From Streptomyces sp. NBC_01237 (GTDB lineage Bacteria; Actinomycetota; Actinomycetes; Streptomycetales; Streptomycetaceae): 64,000 nt of DNA. The stretch is taken from positions 6,014,001 through 6,078,000 of the forward strand of contig NZ_CP108508.1 in assembly GCF_035917275.1 (NCBI RefSeq), given 5' to 3'. Under the pieces are notes generated by a model. That model had not been told where the DNA came from and did no database searches. It saw only the letters and a program-made list of their open reading frames with translations. The translations under genes were made by a program, and so were the position numbers. Below, in pieces: positions 40,744-48,496 of this stretch. Every line of letters begins with the position of its first letter. Position 1 is the first letter of the stretch.

Positions 40744-41196
40744 GTGAGTACTCAGCAGAACACGCCCTCTTCGCCCCCTCCGGCCACCGGGGAGAAGCCG
40801 GGCAGGATCGCCGTCCTCGCCGGACTCAACGCCCTCGAAGGGGCGGCGCTCGTCATCGGCGGGATCTACATGCTGGTCATGGGGGTGCTCGGCCGGCCCG
40901 AGAGCCCCCAGCAGGCGGAGACCGGCGGGGTCACCCTCGTCGCGCTCGGCCTGATTCCGCTGTTCGCCGCCCGCGGGCTGCTGCTGCGGCGCGCCTGGAG
41001 CCGGGGGCCCGCGCTCGTCACGCAGCTCATGGCACTGCCGGTGGCCTGGACGCTGCTGCGGGCCCAGGGTGCGCTGATCCCCACCGGGATCGTCCTGGCC
41101 GCGGTCGCCGTGACCGGTCTCGTGCTCGTGCTGAACCCGGCGACCAGCCGGGAGCTGGGCATCCGCCGGGGGCCGCGTACGACCCCCGACGCCTGA
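40744..41196 (+). CDS. small four-helix membrane protein, 150 aa
   Basis: GTG 40744. A polar Pro/Ser-rich N-terminus (about 20 residues) is followed by four hydrophobic segments (about 24-46, 65-82, 90-107 and 112-130) and a basic C-terminus. I recognise no functional motif; similar proteins are common in actinobacteria. It stands alone between the lipid kinase gene and the sigH block, ending convergently with sigH. Confidence 0.8.
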   Translation: MSTQQNTPSSPPPATGEKPGRIAVLAGLNALEGAALVIGGIYMLVMGVLGRPESPQQAETGGVTLVALGLIPLFAARGLLLRRAWSRGPALVTQLMALPVAWTLLRAQGALIPTGIVLAAVAVTGLVLVLNPATSRELGIRRGPRTTPDA

Positions 41197-41218
41197 GCGA
41201 CCACGACCGGGGGGCCGC

Positions 41219-41240
41219 GGCCGCCACCGCTCCGGCGGCC
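41219..41240. terminator. hairpin between convergent genes ending at 41196 and 41269
   Basis: GGCCGCC (41219-41225) and GGCGGCC (41234-41240) form a 7-bp GC stem with an 8-nt loop in the 72-nt gap. Confidence 0.5.
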
Positions 41241-41268
41241 CGTCCCGGGCGGTCTGCGCTGTGCGGCC

Positions 41269-42222
41269 CTACTCCTCCACGAGCAGGCGCTCGCGCAGCT
41301 GGGCGAGGGTGCGGGCCAGCAGCCGCGAGACATGCATCTGTGAGATGCCGACCTCCTGCGCGATCTGCGACTGGGTCATGTTCCCGAAGAAGCGCAGCAG
41401 CAGAATGCGCTTCTCGCGCGGCGGCAGGTCCTCCAGCAGCGGCTTCAGCGACTCCCGGTACTCGACGCCCTCCAGCGCCTCGTCCTCGGAGCCCAGGGTG
41501 TCCGCGACCGCGGGCGACTCGTCGTCCGTGTCCGGGACGTCCAGCGACAGGGTGCTGTAGGCGTTGGCCGACTCCAGGCCCTCCAGCACCTCCTCCTCGG
41601 AGATGCCCAGGCGCTCCGCCAGCTCGTGCACGGTCGGTGAGCGGCCGTGCTGCTGGGAGAGTTCCGCGGTCGCCGTGGTCAGCGAGAGCCGCAGCTCCTG
41701 GAGGCGGCGCGGCACCCGCACCGCCCAGCCCTTGTCGCGGAAGTGGCGCTTGATCTCGCCGACGACGGTGGGGGTCGCGTACGTCGAGAACTCCACGCCC
41801 CGGTCCGGGTCGAACCGGTCCACCGACTTGATGAGCCCGATCGTGGCGACCTGGGTCAGGTCGTCCAGCGGCTCGCCCCGGTTGCGGAAGCGGCGGGCCA
41901 GATGCTCCACGAGCGGCAGATGCATCCGGACCAGCCGATTGCGCAGCTCCGCCTTCTCGGCCGAGCCGTCGGGCAGCTCCCGCAGCTCGATGAACAGGGC
42001 CCGCGCCCCGCTGCGGTCGTGTGGATCGTGGTGCGCGTGCTCGCTCATCTGGACCGCCCGCTCTGCCTGCGACTGCTCCACCGCGACCGTACGGCTCTCG
42101 GACCCGTCCGCTCCGTCCACCGGATGCGGCCGGGCCTGTTGCTCCGGGATGCCTGCTGGGCGCACCACCCCGGGTCGGATCGTCTCGTCCCGCACAGGAC
42201 CGTCCCCGTTCCCGTCGCTCAC
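41269..42222 (-). CDS. sigH: RNA polymerase sigma factor of the SigB/SigF type, probable SigH
   Basis: 317 aa. Group-3 sigma factor with region 2 (Asp-Asp-Leu-Thr-Gln-Val-Ala-Thr-Ile-Gly-Leu-Ile-Lys-Ser; Phe-Ser-Thr-Tyr-Ala), region 3 (Val-Pro-Arg-Arg-Leu-Gln-Glu-Leu) and region 4 ending Met-His-Val-Ser-Arg-Leu-Leu-Ala-Arg. The first 70 residues are an extra charged extension; an internal Met near residue 59 could start a shorter form. Isoforms of this kind are known for S. coelicolor SigH, which answers osmotic stress and septation. The gene overlaps its anti-sigma gene by ATGA, as in the sigH locus. Confidence 0.85.
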   Translation of the reverse strand: MSDGNGDGPVRDETIRPGVVRPAGIPEQQARPHPVDGADGSESRTVAVEQSQAERAVQMSEHAHHDPHDRSGARALFIELRELPDGSAEKAELRNRLVRMHLPLVEHLARRFRNRGEPLDDLTQVATIGLIKSVDRFDPDRGVEFSTYATPTVVGEIKRHFRDKGWAVRVPRRLQELRLSLTTATAELSQQHGRSPTVHELAERLGISEEEVLEGLESANAYSTLSLDVPDTDDESPAVADTLGSEDEALEGVEYRESLKPLLEDLPPREKRILLLRFFGNMTQSQIAQEVGISQMHVSRLLARTLAQLRERLLVEE

Positions 42223-42632
42223 GCCGGCCCGGGGCCCGCGCCGCGTTGCTTGTAGAGGCTGATGCTGACCGTACGGTCTTCGGCGACCGTGGAATCGACC
42301 TTTCCGGCCAGTGCGGAGAGCACCGTCCAGGCGAAGGTGTCACGCTCGGGCGCGCGGCCGTCCGTCGTGGGGGCCGACACCGTCACCTCGAGAGAGTCGT
42401 CGACGAGACGGAACACGCAGCTGAGGACGGAACCCGGCACGGCCTGCTGAAGCAGGATCGCGCAGGCCTCGTCGACCGCGATGCGAAGATCCTCGATCTC
42501 GTCGAGAGTGAAGTCCAAACGCGCTGCGAGACCGGCCGTGGCCGTTCGCAGCACCGACAGGTAGGCACCCGCAGCGGGCAGCCGGACCTCTACGAAGTCC
42601 TGATTCCCGGGCTCGCCTGCGATCTGGGACAC
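42219..42632 (-). CDS. prsH: RsbW-type anti-sigma factor (PrsH/UshX)
   Basis: 137 aa from GTG 42632, chosen because GGAGG sits 5 nt upstream and the product then begins at the conserved Val-Ser-Gln-Ile-Ala-Gly. The longer frame from 42776 would add 48 unconvincing residues. GHKL-type serine kinase fold: Glu-Asp-Leu-Arg-Ile-Ala-Val-Asp-Glu-Ala-Cys (N-box with Asp-Glu-Ala-Cys in place of the usual Glu-Ala-x-x-Asn) and a beta-rich end. It should bind and hold SigH. It is cotranscribed and coupled with sigH. Confidence 0.85.
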   Translation of the reverse strand: MSQIAGEPGNQDFVEVRLPAAGAYLSVLRTATAGLAARLDFTLDEIEDLRIAVDEACAILLQQAVPGSVLSCVFRLVDDSLEVTVSAPTTDGRAPERDTFAWTVLSALAGKVDSTVAEDRTVSISLYKQRGAGPGPA

Positions 42633-42864
42633 CCTCACCTCCAAGGTGGCACAAACTCTTTCGAGGTTCCGGGAGAAGTGGCCCGGAGCCATGCGGTCCG
42701 TCGTCGGTTCTTGGCTCGGCGACGCTATCGCGAACCATGATGCCGTGTCGCCAGGACCCCAACCCCTACTCGTCACTCATGGTAAGCCCATGAGTACGCA
42801 CAGTGGCTAGAGGTCTGCAGCGGCCAATTGCGAAGAACCGGCGCCGGATTGACGTACCCAGACG

Positions 42865-43125
42865 TCAGACGATCGAACCGTCCTGGAAGCACCAGCGCCA
42901 GCTCTCGCCCTGCTCGAAGCTCCGCATCACCGGATGACCGGACTCCTCGAAGTGCGCGGAGGCGTGCCTCAGGGGCGACGAGTCGCAGCAGCCGACATGC
43001 CCGCAGGCCAGGCACAGGCGCAGCTGTACGGGGTGGCTGCCCGCGGCCAGGCATTCGAGGCAGGTGTCGCTGAGCGGGGCGGGCTCGGGGCGCGGCAGTT
43101 CGAGAACATGCGGGCACTCACTCAT
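42865..43125 (-). CDS. UBP-type zinc-finger protein, 86 aa
   Basis: From ATG 43125. Cysteine/histidine pattern of the ZnF-UBP fold: Thr-Cys-Leu-Glu-Cys, Leu-Cys-Leu-Ala-Cys-Gly-His-Val-Gly-Cys-Cys, then His-Ala-x-x-His and Gly-His-Pro. In eukaryotes the fold binds the ubiquitin tail; in actinobacteria the role is not known. Its start lies only 35 nt from the start of the divergent antiporter gene. The 42633-42864 gap behind it should hold the prsH-sigH promoter; nothing clear was seen. Confidence 0.88.
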   Translation of the reverse strand: MSECPHVLELPRPEPAPLSDTCLECLAAGSHPVQLRLCLACGHVGCCDSSPLRHASAHFEESGHPVMRSFEQGESWRWCFQDGSIV

Positions 43126-43160
43126 GATTGCCAGGTTACGACGGATGTGAGGACCGTGAG

Positions 43161-44762
43161 ATGGACGCATTGCCGCTGGTTGCCCTGGTCGCGGCCAGTG
43201 CGGCGGTCGCGGGGGCGGCGCGCCGGACGCCCGTGCCCGCCCCGCTGCTGCTGGTCACCGCGGGGCTGGTGGCCGCGTATCTGCCGGGGGTGCCGTCGTA
43301 CACCCTGGACGCGCACATCGTGCTCCCGCTGCTGCTGCCGCCGCTGCTCTACACGGCGGCGGTCGACAGCTCGTACCTCGATCTGCGGGCCAACGCGAGG
43401 CCGGTCGCCCTGCTCTCCGTGGGGTACGTGCTCTTCGCGACGTTCGCGGTGGGCTGGCTGGCCTATCTGATGGTGCCCGACCTGCCGCTGACGGCGGCGC
43501 TGGTCCTCGGGGCGGTGATCGCCCCGCCGGACGCCGTGACGGCCGCCGCCATCGCCCGCCGGGTCGGGCTGCCCGCCCGGGTCACCACGATTCTCCAGGG
43601 CGAGTCCCTGGTGAACGACGCCACCGCCATCACCGCCTACAAGGTGGCGCTGGCCGCGGCGGTCGGTGAGGGGATGAGCTGGGGCGCCGGGATCGGTGAG
43701 TTCCTGCTGGCGGCGTTCGGCGGGGTCGGCGTGGGGCTGGTGCTGATGGTGCCGCTGCACTGGCTGCGCACCCACCTCAAGGAGGCACTCCTCCAGAACA
43801 CGCTGTCCCTGCTGATCCCCTTCGTGGCGTACGCGGCGGCCGAACGGGTGCATGCCTCCGGTGTCCTCGCGGTGGTCGTCGTCGCGCTGTACCTGGGACA
43901 CCGCTCGTGGCAGGTCGACTTCGCGACCCGGCTCCAGGAGGCGGCGGTCTGGAAGATGGTCGCCTTCGTCCTGGAGTCCGCCGTGTTCGCCCTCATCGGG
44001 CTCCAGCTGCCCTTCGTACTGAAGGGGCTCGGCGCGTACGGGGTCGGGGAGGCGCTCGGCTACGCGCTGGCGGTGTTCCTCGCGGTCGTCGTGGTGCGCT
44101 TCGTCTGGGTCTATCCGGCCACGTATCTGCCCCGGTGGCTCTCCCGGCGCATCCGGGAACGTGAACCCGGGACCGACTGGACCGCGCCGCTCATCGTCGG
44201 ATGGGCCGGGATGCGCGGGGTCGTCTCGCTCGCCATCGCGTTCTCCATCCCGATGGTCATGCATGACGGGGAGGACTTCCCGGCCCGGAACCTGGTGCTG
44301 TTCCTGACCTTCACCACGGTCATCGGCACGCTGGTGATCCAGGGCCTCACCCTGCCGCTCCTGGTACGGGTGCTGAAGCTCCCGGGGCGTGATCTCCAGG
44401 CGGAGACGCTGGCCGAGGCGCAGGCGCAGAGCGAGGCGTCCACGGCCGCGGAAGCGCGCCTGGACGAACTCCTGGACGACGGGCGCAACAGCCTGCCGCC
44501 GCCCCTCGCCGACCGGCTGCGCACCGTTCTGGAGCGGCGCCGCAACGCCGTGTGGGAGCGGCTGGGCGCGGCCAACCCGGTCACCGGGGAATCGGCGGAC
44601 GACACCTACCGGCGCCTCGCACGCGAAATGATCGAGGCCGAGCGGGAGGTCTTCGTACGCCTGCGGGACGAGCGGCGGATCGACGACGAGATGCTGCGGA
44701 CCCTGCTGCGCCGCCTCGACCTGGAGGAGGCGGCGGCCTACCGGGAGACGGACGACTCGTAG
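43161..44762 (+). CDS. CPA1-family Na+/H+ antiporter
   Basis: 533 aa from ATG 43161. About twelve transmembrane helices, then a cytosolic tail from about residue 415 rich in Glu, Arg and Ala that is probably helical. Conserved ion-site segment Ala-Pro-Pro-Asp-Ala-Val-Thr-Ala-Ala with Glu-Ser-Leu-Val-Asn-Asp-Ala-Thr-Ala shortly after, and Ala-Gly-Met-Arg-Gly-Val-Val-Ser-Leu-Ala, all typical of NhaP/CPA1 exchangers. It expels Na+ or K+ in exchange for protons. The end overlaps the convergent deaminase gene by 25 nt. Confidence 0.93.
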   Translation: MDALPLVALVAASAAVAGAARRTPVPAPLLLVTAGLVAAYLPGVPSYTLDAHIVLPLLLPPLLYTAAVDSSYLDLRANARPVALLSVGYVLFATFAVGWLAYLMVPDLPLTAALVLGAVIAPPDAVTAAAIARRVGLPARVTTILQGESLVNDATAITAYKVALAAAVGEGMSWGAGIGEFLLAAFGGVGVGLVLMVPLHWLRTHLKEALLQNTLSLLIPFVAYAAAERVHASGVLAVVVVALYLGHRSWQVDFATRLQEAAVWKMVAFVLESAVFALIGLQLPFVLKGLGAYGVGEALGYALAVFLAVVVVRFVWVYPATYLPRWLSRRIREREPGTDWTAPLIVGWAGMRGVVSLAIAFSIPMVMHDGEDFPARNLVLFLTFTTVIGTLVIQGLTLPLLVRVLKLPGRDLQAETLAEAQAQSEASTAAEARLDELLDDGRNSLPPPLADRLRTVLERRRNAVWERLGAANPVTGESADDTYRRLAREMIEAEREVFVRLRDERRIDDEMLRTLLRRLDLEEAAAYRETDDS

Positions 44763-45652
44763 GGGGTGCCCGTCACCACGGCGGTCACCGTCGTTCCCGG
44801 AGCGAAGGCGCCCGCCCCGGTCAGCGCCGTCAGCGCGTACAGCAGCTTGGCGACGTACACCCGCTCGACGGGCAGACCGTGCCGGTCCTCGAAGTTCTCG
44901 GCGAAGGCGTGCAGCTCCGGGGGCGTACGGGCGTAGCCGCCGAAGTGGAAGCGCTCGTCCAGGGACCACTGTCCGGCCGGGCCGCCGAACGCCTCGCGCT
45001 GCAGCCGGGCCACCGCCTCGCCGAGGAAGCCGCCGCGCAGGACCGGGATGCCCAGGGCCCGCTGGCCGGGGGCCAGGCCCGCGGCGAGGCCGGCCAGGGT
45101 GCCGCCGGTACCGCAGGCCACGGCCGCCACATCGGTGTGCCCGCGCAACTCGCGCCCGAGCTCTGTGCAGCCCTGTGCGGCCAGTGCGTTGCTGCCGCCC
45201 TCCGGGAGGACGTCCACGTCCCCGAAGAGCCTCAGCAGCCCGTCCAGGACGCCAGGATCGGTCTTCGCGCGATACGTCGAGCGGTCCACGAAGTGCAGAC
45301 GCATGCCGTCGGCCGCGCACCGGGCGAGCGACGGGTTGAGCGGGCGGTGCGCCAGTTCGTCGCCGCGGACGACACCGACCGTGGGGAAACCGAGGAGCCG
45401 TCCGGCGGCGGCGGTGGCCCGCAGATGGTTGGAGTAGGCGCCGCCGAAGGTCAGCACGGTCCGGCCGGCGGCGGCCGCCAGGTTGAGGGAGAGCTTGCGC
45501 CACTTGTTGCCCGGCAGGTCCGGGTGGATCAGGTCGTCGCGCTTGAGCAGCAGGCTCACGCCGTGCCGCCGGAAGCGCTCGTCCTCGGCGGGCCGCAGCG
45601 GCGAGGGGAGGACGGGCCGCGGTCCGGCGCCGCCCTGCGCTTCGTGGTGCAT
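44738..45652 (-). CDS. PLP-dependent D-cysteine desulfhydrase / ACC deaminase-like enzyme
   Basis: 304 aa, fold-type II PLP protein. The cofactor lysine is in Leu-Pro-Gly-Asn-Lys-Trp-Arg-Lys; next come Gly-Gly-Ala-Tyr-Ser-Asn-His and Pro-Glu-Gly-Gly-Ser-Asn-Ala, and the phosphate-binding loop Cys-Gly-Thr-Gly-Gly-Thr-Leu-Ala-Gly. This matches the ACC deaminase / D-cysteine desulfhydrase group; D-cysteine or another D-amino acid is a likelier substrate than ACC. It shares 25 nt of 3' end with the antiporter gene, so the two transcripts overlap. Confidence 0.88.
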   Translation of the reverse strand: MHHEAQGGAGPRPVLPSPLRPAEDERFRRHGVSLLLKRDDLIHPDLPGNKWRKLSLNLAAAAGRTVLTFGGAYSNHLRATAAAGRLLGFPTVGVVRGDELAHRPLNPSLARCAADGMRLHFVDRSTYRAKTDPGVLDGLLRLFGDVDVLPEGGSNALAAQGCTELGRELRGHTDVAAVACGTGGTLAGLAAGLAPGQRALGIPVLRGGFLGEAVARLQREAFGGPAGQWSLDERFHFGGYARTPPELHAFAENFEDRHGLPVERVYVAKLLYALTALTGAGAFAPGTTVTAVVTGTPYESSVSR

Positions 45653-45721
45653 GCGTCCATTGTCACGGGGTGGCCGACGAGGGCGCCCCGTGCCCCCGGC
45701 GGACGTGCTCGCCGACGGGCC

Positions 45722-45757
45722 CGCGTTTCCGGCGGGTGCACGTTTCCGGCGGGTGCA
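45722..45757. repeat. direct repeat, 18-bp unit x2
   Basis: CGTTTCCGGCGGGTGCA occurs twice back to back in the short gap between the deaminase start and the amidase stop. Probably a local duplication. Confidence 0.6.
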
Positions 45758-45764
45758 CGGGGCG

Positions 45765-46355
45765 TCACTTCAGACGGTCGTGGATCCGCTCGCGCAGGGA
45801 GTCCATGGTGAAGCCCGCCGGGTCGACCTTGCCCGGCTGCCACTCCCGGTGACCGATGACCGAGGGCGCTCCCCAGCGGTGGTGGCGGCAGATCGCCGCG
45901 GCCGCCCTCTCGATCGCTTCGAGCTGCACGGCGGGCCAGGGGTCCTCCCCGTCGCCGAGGTTCTCGCACTCGAAACCGTAGAAGTGCCGGTTTCCGTCGG
46001 TGTTGGCCTCGTTGTCGGAGGGGAGCCGCTTCTCGGCGATGACGGCGCGCAGGACGTCGTCGTCGCCGAGACCGGCGTGGTTGGCGCGGCCGTGGCCGAC
46101 GAGATGGACGCGGCCGTCCTTGGCGATGACGCCGTGGCACAGGGGGCCGGGAAGGCCCGCGTGGCCGTCACGGCAGATCTGGACGGTGTGGTCGGTGCCC
46201 CTGGTGGCGGTGTGGTGGATCATCACGCCGTGCACCGGCCCCCAGGGGCCCTTGTCGTCGCGGTTGTGCGTACGCCAGTCGCCGACCTGGACGACGGTGA
46301 GACCTTCGTCCTTGAGGGCCTTGAGGAAGCTGCTCGCGGACATGGGTGAGGACAT
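45765..46355 (-). CDS. N-acetylmuramoyl-L-alanine amidase (amidase_2 / PGRP fold)
   Basis: 196 aa from ATG 46355, with AAAGGAG upstream. The zinc ligands of the amidase_2 fold are visible: His-His in Val-Met-Ile-His-His-Thr-Ala, a later His in Val-Ile-Gly-His-Arg-Glu-Trp-Gln-Pro-Gly-Lys-Val-Asp-Pro, and the intervening Gly-Phe-Glu-Cys-Glu-Asn. No signal peptide is seen, so it may act on internalised cell-wall fragments or leave by another route. Phage-like endolysins share this fold, but no phage genes are nearby. Confidence 0.9.
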   Translation of the reverse strand: MSSPMSASSFLKALKDEGLTVVQVGDWRTHNRDDKGPWGPVHGVMIHHTATRGTDHTVQICRDGHAGLPGPLCHGVIAKDGRVHLVGHGRANHAGLGDDDVLRAVIAEKRLPSDNEANTDGNRHFYGFECENLGDGEDPWPAVQLEAIERAAAAICRHHRWGAPSVIGHREWQPGKVDPAGFTMDSLRERIHDRLK

Positions 46356-46489
46356 GGCCGACTCCTTTGGAGCGTGTGGGGAGTGTGTCCGTACACCGCT
46401 TGTACCGGAACGCAGCCTTCTGGGCTATTTGTTCGTACGGTGTGCGAGCCGATCCGGACACGTCCGTGAGCAGCCCCGGGGGCGCCGCG

Positions 46490-47686
46490 TCAGCCGGCGG
46501 CGAGCCAGAGGTCCGGCCCGAACACCTCGTAGTGGATGTCTGCCGCCCGGACCCCCTTGGCCAGCAACTGGCCGCGGACGGCGCGCATGAAGGGGAGCGG
46601 TCCGCAGAGGTAGGCGTGCGTTCCGGGCGGGACGCCGAGGCCGGTCAGATCGACCCGGCCGGTGCGGTCGGCCCGGTGGCCGGGCTCCGGGTCCTCGTAC
46701 CAGAAGTGCGCTTCGCCGCCCGGGAGTCTGCCGGTGAACAGCGCGTGGTCGGTGCGCAGGGCGTGCGTGGCGGGCGAGCGGTCGCCGTGCACGACGGTGA
46801 CCGGGGAGCGGTGGCCGGTGTCCGCCAGGTGCTCCAGCATCGACAGCATCGGGGTGCAGCCGATGCCCGCGGAGGCGAGCAGCAGCGGGGCGTCCGTGTG
46901 GTCGAGCACCAGGTCCCCGTAGGGGACGGAGACGCGCAGCCGGTCGCCGGTCCGGGTGCGGGCGTGCAGATGGCGGGAGACCTCGCCGTCCGGGGACCCC
47001 TCGCCCCGCACCCGCTTGACGGTGATCGAGCGCAGCGGCGACCCCGGCGCGCGGGAAAGGCTGTACTGGCGTATCTGCCGCGCCCCGTCGGGCAGTTCCA
47101 CCTGTACGGAGACGTACTGGCCGGGCCGGAAGGCGGGGGCGGGTGCCCCGTCCGCCGGGCGCAGCCGGAAGGTCGCGACATCCGCGGTCTCCTCGGTCCG
47201 GCCGGTCACCTCCCACTCGCTCCAGACATCACCGGCGACGACGCCCCGCTGCGCGTAGAGGCGTTCCTCGACGGCGATCAGCGCGCCCGCCATCAGCCAG
47301 TAGACCTCGTCCCAGGCTGCGGCGACCTCCGGGGTGACGGCGTCGCCCAGTACGTCGGCGATGGCGGCGAACAGGTGGGTGTGCACCACCTCGTACTGCT
47401 CGGCGGTCACCCCGAGCGAGGCGTGCTTGTGGGCGATGCGGCTCAGCATCACGTCGGGGCGGGTGTCCGGGTCCTCGACGAGCCGGGTCGCGAAGGCGGC
47501 GAGGGAACCGGCGAGGGCCTGGCGCTGGGCGCCGGACGCCTGGTTGCCGCGGTTGAAGAGATCGCGGAGCAGTTCGGGGTGGGCCGCGAAGAGCTTGCGG
47601 TAGAAGAGGTCGGCGATGTCCCCGATGGCGGCGCCGACGGCGGGGAGGGTGGCACGGACGGTGGCTGTCGAGGTCTCGGAGAGCAT
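46490..47686 (-). CDS. hmp: flavohemoprotein (nitric oxide dioxygenase) Hmp
   Basis: 398 aa from ATG 47686 (GAGGAG upstream). It oxidises NO to nitrate. The globin domain (1-140) has the Tyr of Leu-Phe-Tyr-Arg-Lys-Leu-Phe and the proximal His in Ile-Ala-His-Lys-His-Ala-Ser-Leu-Gly. The FAD domain has Arg-Gln-Tyr-Ser-Leu-Ser and Gly-Gln-Tyr-Val-Ser-Val. The NAD domain has Ala-Ser-Ala-Gly-Ile-Gly-Cys-Thr-Pro-Met-Leu. A palindrome matching the one before nsrR lies 40 nt upstream, so it should be induced by NO through NsrR, encoded just behind. Confidence 0.95.
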   Translation of the reverse strand: MLSETSTATVRATLPAVGAAIGDIADLFYRKLFAAHPELLRDLFNRGNQASGAQRQALAGSLAAFATRLVEDPDTRPDVMLSRIAHKHASLGVTAEQYEVVHTHLFAAIADVLGDAVTPEVAAAWDEVYWLMAGALIAVEERLYAQRGVVAGDVWSEWEVTGRTEETADVATFRLRPADGAPAPAFRPGQYVSVQVELPDGARQIRQYSLSRAPGSPLRSITVKRVRGEGSPDGEVSRHLHARTRTGDRLRVSVPYGDLVLDHTDAPLLLASAGIGCTPMLSMLEHLADTGHRSPVTVVHGDRSPATHALRTDHALFTGRLPGGEAHFWYEDPEPGHRADRTGRVDLTGLGVPPGTHAYLCGPLPFMRAVRGQLLAKGVRAADIHYEVFGPDLWLAAG

Positions 47687-47725
47687 CGGTGGACTCCTCG
47701 GGGTGAGGTGGAGGACGGCGTAATT

Positions 47726-47748
47726 AATTGGAATGTGGGATGCGTATT
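47726..47748 (-). promoter_or_regulatory. NsrR-type operator upstream of hmp
   Basis: On the minus strand AATACGCAT-N5-ATTCCAATT, an imperfect 23-bp inverted repeat. It starts with AATnnGCATC like the site before nsrR at 48335, with the same half-site length and spacing. It is one of few AT-rich stretches in the gap. Confidence 0.6.
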
Positions 47749-47871
47749 TTCGGCCGGGATGGCGCGGGCCGCGGCGGGGCGGCCGGCGGGGCGGAACGCG
47801 CGGTGGAGTGCTGGTCGCGGGGCGGCGCGGCTCGGGGTGCCGGCGCTCGCGGTGCCGGACGCCCCGGTGGG

Positions 47872-48318
47872 TCAGTCCGGTGCGGGGCCCGTGCTGATGC
47901 CGATCAGCAGCGGTCCGGTGGGGGAGGAGACGAGTTCGGTGACGGTGACCGGGTCGAGCGTGGCGTAGAACGCTTCCTGCGCCCGGCGCAGCGCACCGCG
48001 CAGCCGGCAGCCGGAGCGCAGTGGGCACGGGGTGTCGCCCTCGCACTCGACCACCTCGTCCGCACCCTCCAGTTCCCGTACGAGCGTGCCGACCGAGGCG
48101 CGGTGACCGGCCGAGGTGAGGGTGAGCCCGCCGCCGCGGCCGCGGCGCGCGTCGACCAGACCGAGGTGCTGGAGGCGGGCGACGACCTTGGCGGTGTGGG
48201 TGTACGGCACACGCATGGTGGCCGCGACCTCCCGGGTGGTCGGCGGATCCTCGTCCCGCGCGACGGCCAGTCGCATGAGCACGCGCAGTGCCACATCGGT
48301 GAATCTCGTCAGCCGCAT
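47872..48318 (-). CDS. nsrR: Rrf2-family NO sensor NsrR
   Basis: 148 aa from ATG 48318, the length of S. coelicolor NsrR as I know it. Winged helix with Pro-Pro-Thr-Thr-Arg-Glu-Val-Ala and Val-Pro-Tyr-Thr-His-Thr-Ala-Lys-Val. Cluster cysteines Cys92, Cys98 and Cys104 keep the x5/x5 spacing, and Asp8, the fourth ligand in the known structure, is present. The 4Fe-4S form binds DNA; NO destroys the cluster and derepresses hmp. A palindrome overlaps its own promoter region, suggesting autoregulation. Confidence 0.93.
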   Translation of the reverse strand: MRLTRFTDVALRVLMRLAVARDEDPPTTREVAATMRVPYTHTAKVVARLQHLGLVDARRGRGGGLTLTSAGHRASVGTLVRELEGADEVVECEGDTPCPLRSGCRLRGALRRAQEAFYATLDPVTVTELVSSPTGPLLIGISTGPAPD

Positions 48319-48334
48319 GACGCTCAGGCTAGAT

Positions 48335-48357
48335 AAGTGGCATGCCTGATGCAAATT
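48335..48357 (-). promoter_or_regulatory. NsrR-type operator upstream of nsrR
   Basis: On the minus strand AATTTGCAT-N5-ATGCCACTT; half-sites agree at 7 of 9 positions. It begins 17 nt before the nsrR start, in the divergent gap to the encapsulin gene (start 48497). Confidence 0.6.
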
Positions 48358-48496
48358 AAGGCGTGCGCGGGGCGACACTGAGCAACGTGCCCCGTTCGAG
48401 GCCCGGTTAGTCACACTCGTTTGTGTAATGGCGAAGCAACTCACCGTGCTGAAAGGCTTCTGCACGCAGGTCAGCCCATGATCGAAAGGACGTCAG

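Noticed and set aside
42633..42776. 48-codon N-terminal extension of the anti-sigma factor
   Set aside because: GTG 42632 has a GGAGG box at good spacing and gives the usual RsbW-type length; the extension shows no conserved look.
45765..46355. Amidase gene as the remnant of a prophage
   Set aside because: No holin, portal, tail or integrase genes and no att-like repeats around it; codon use matches its neighbours.
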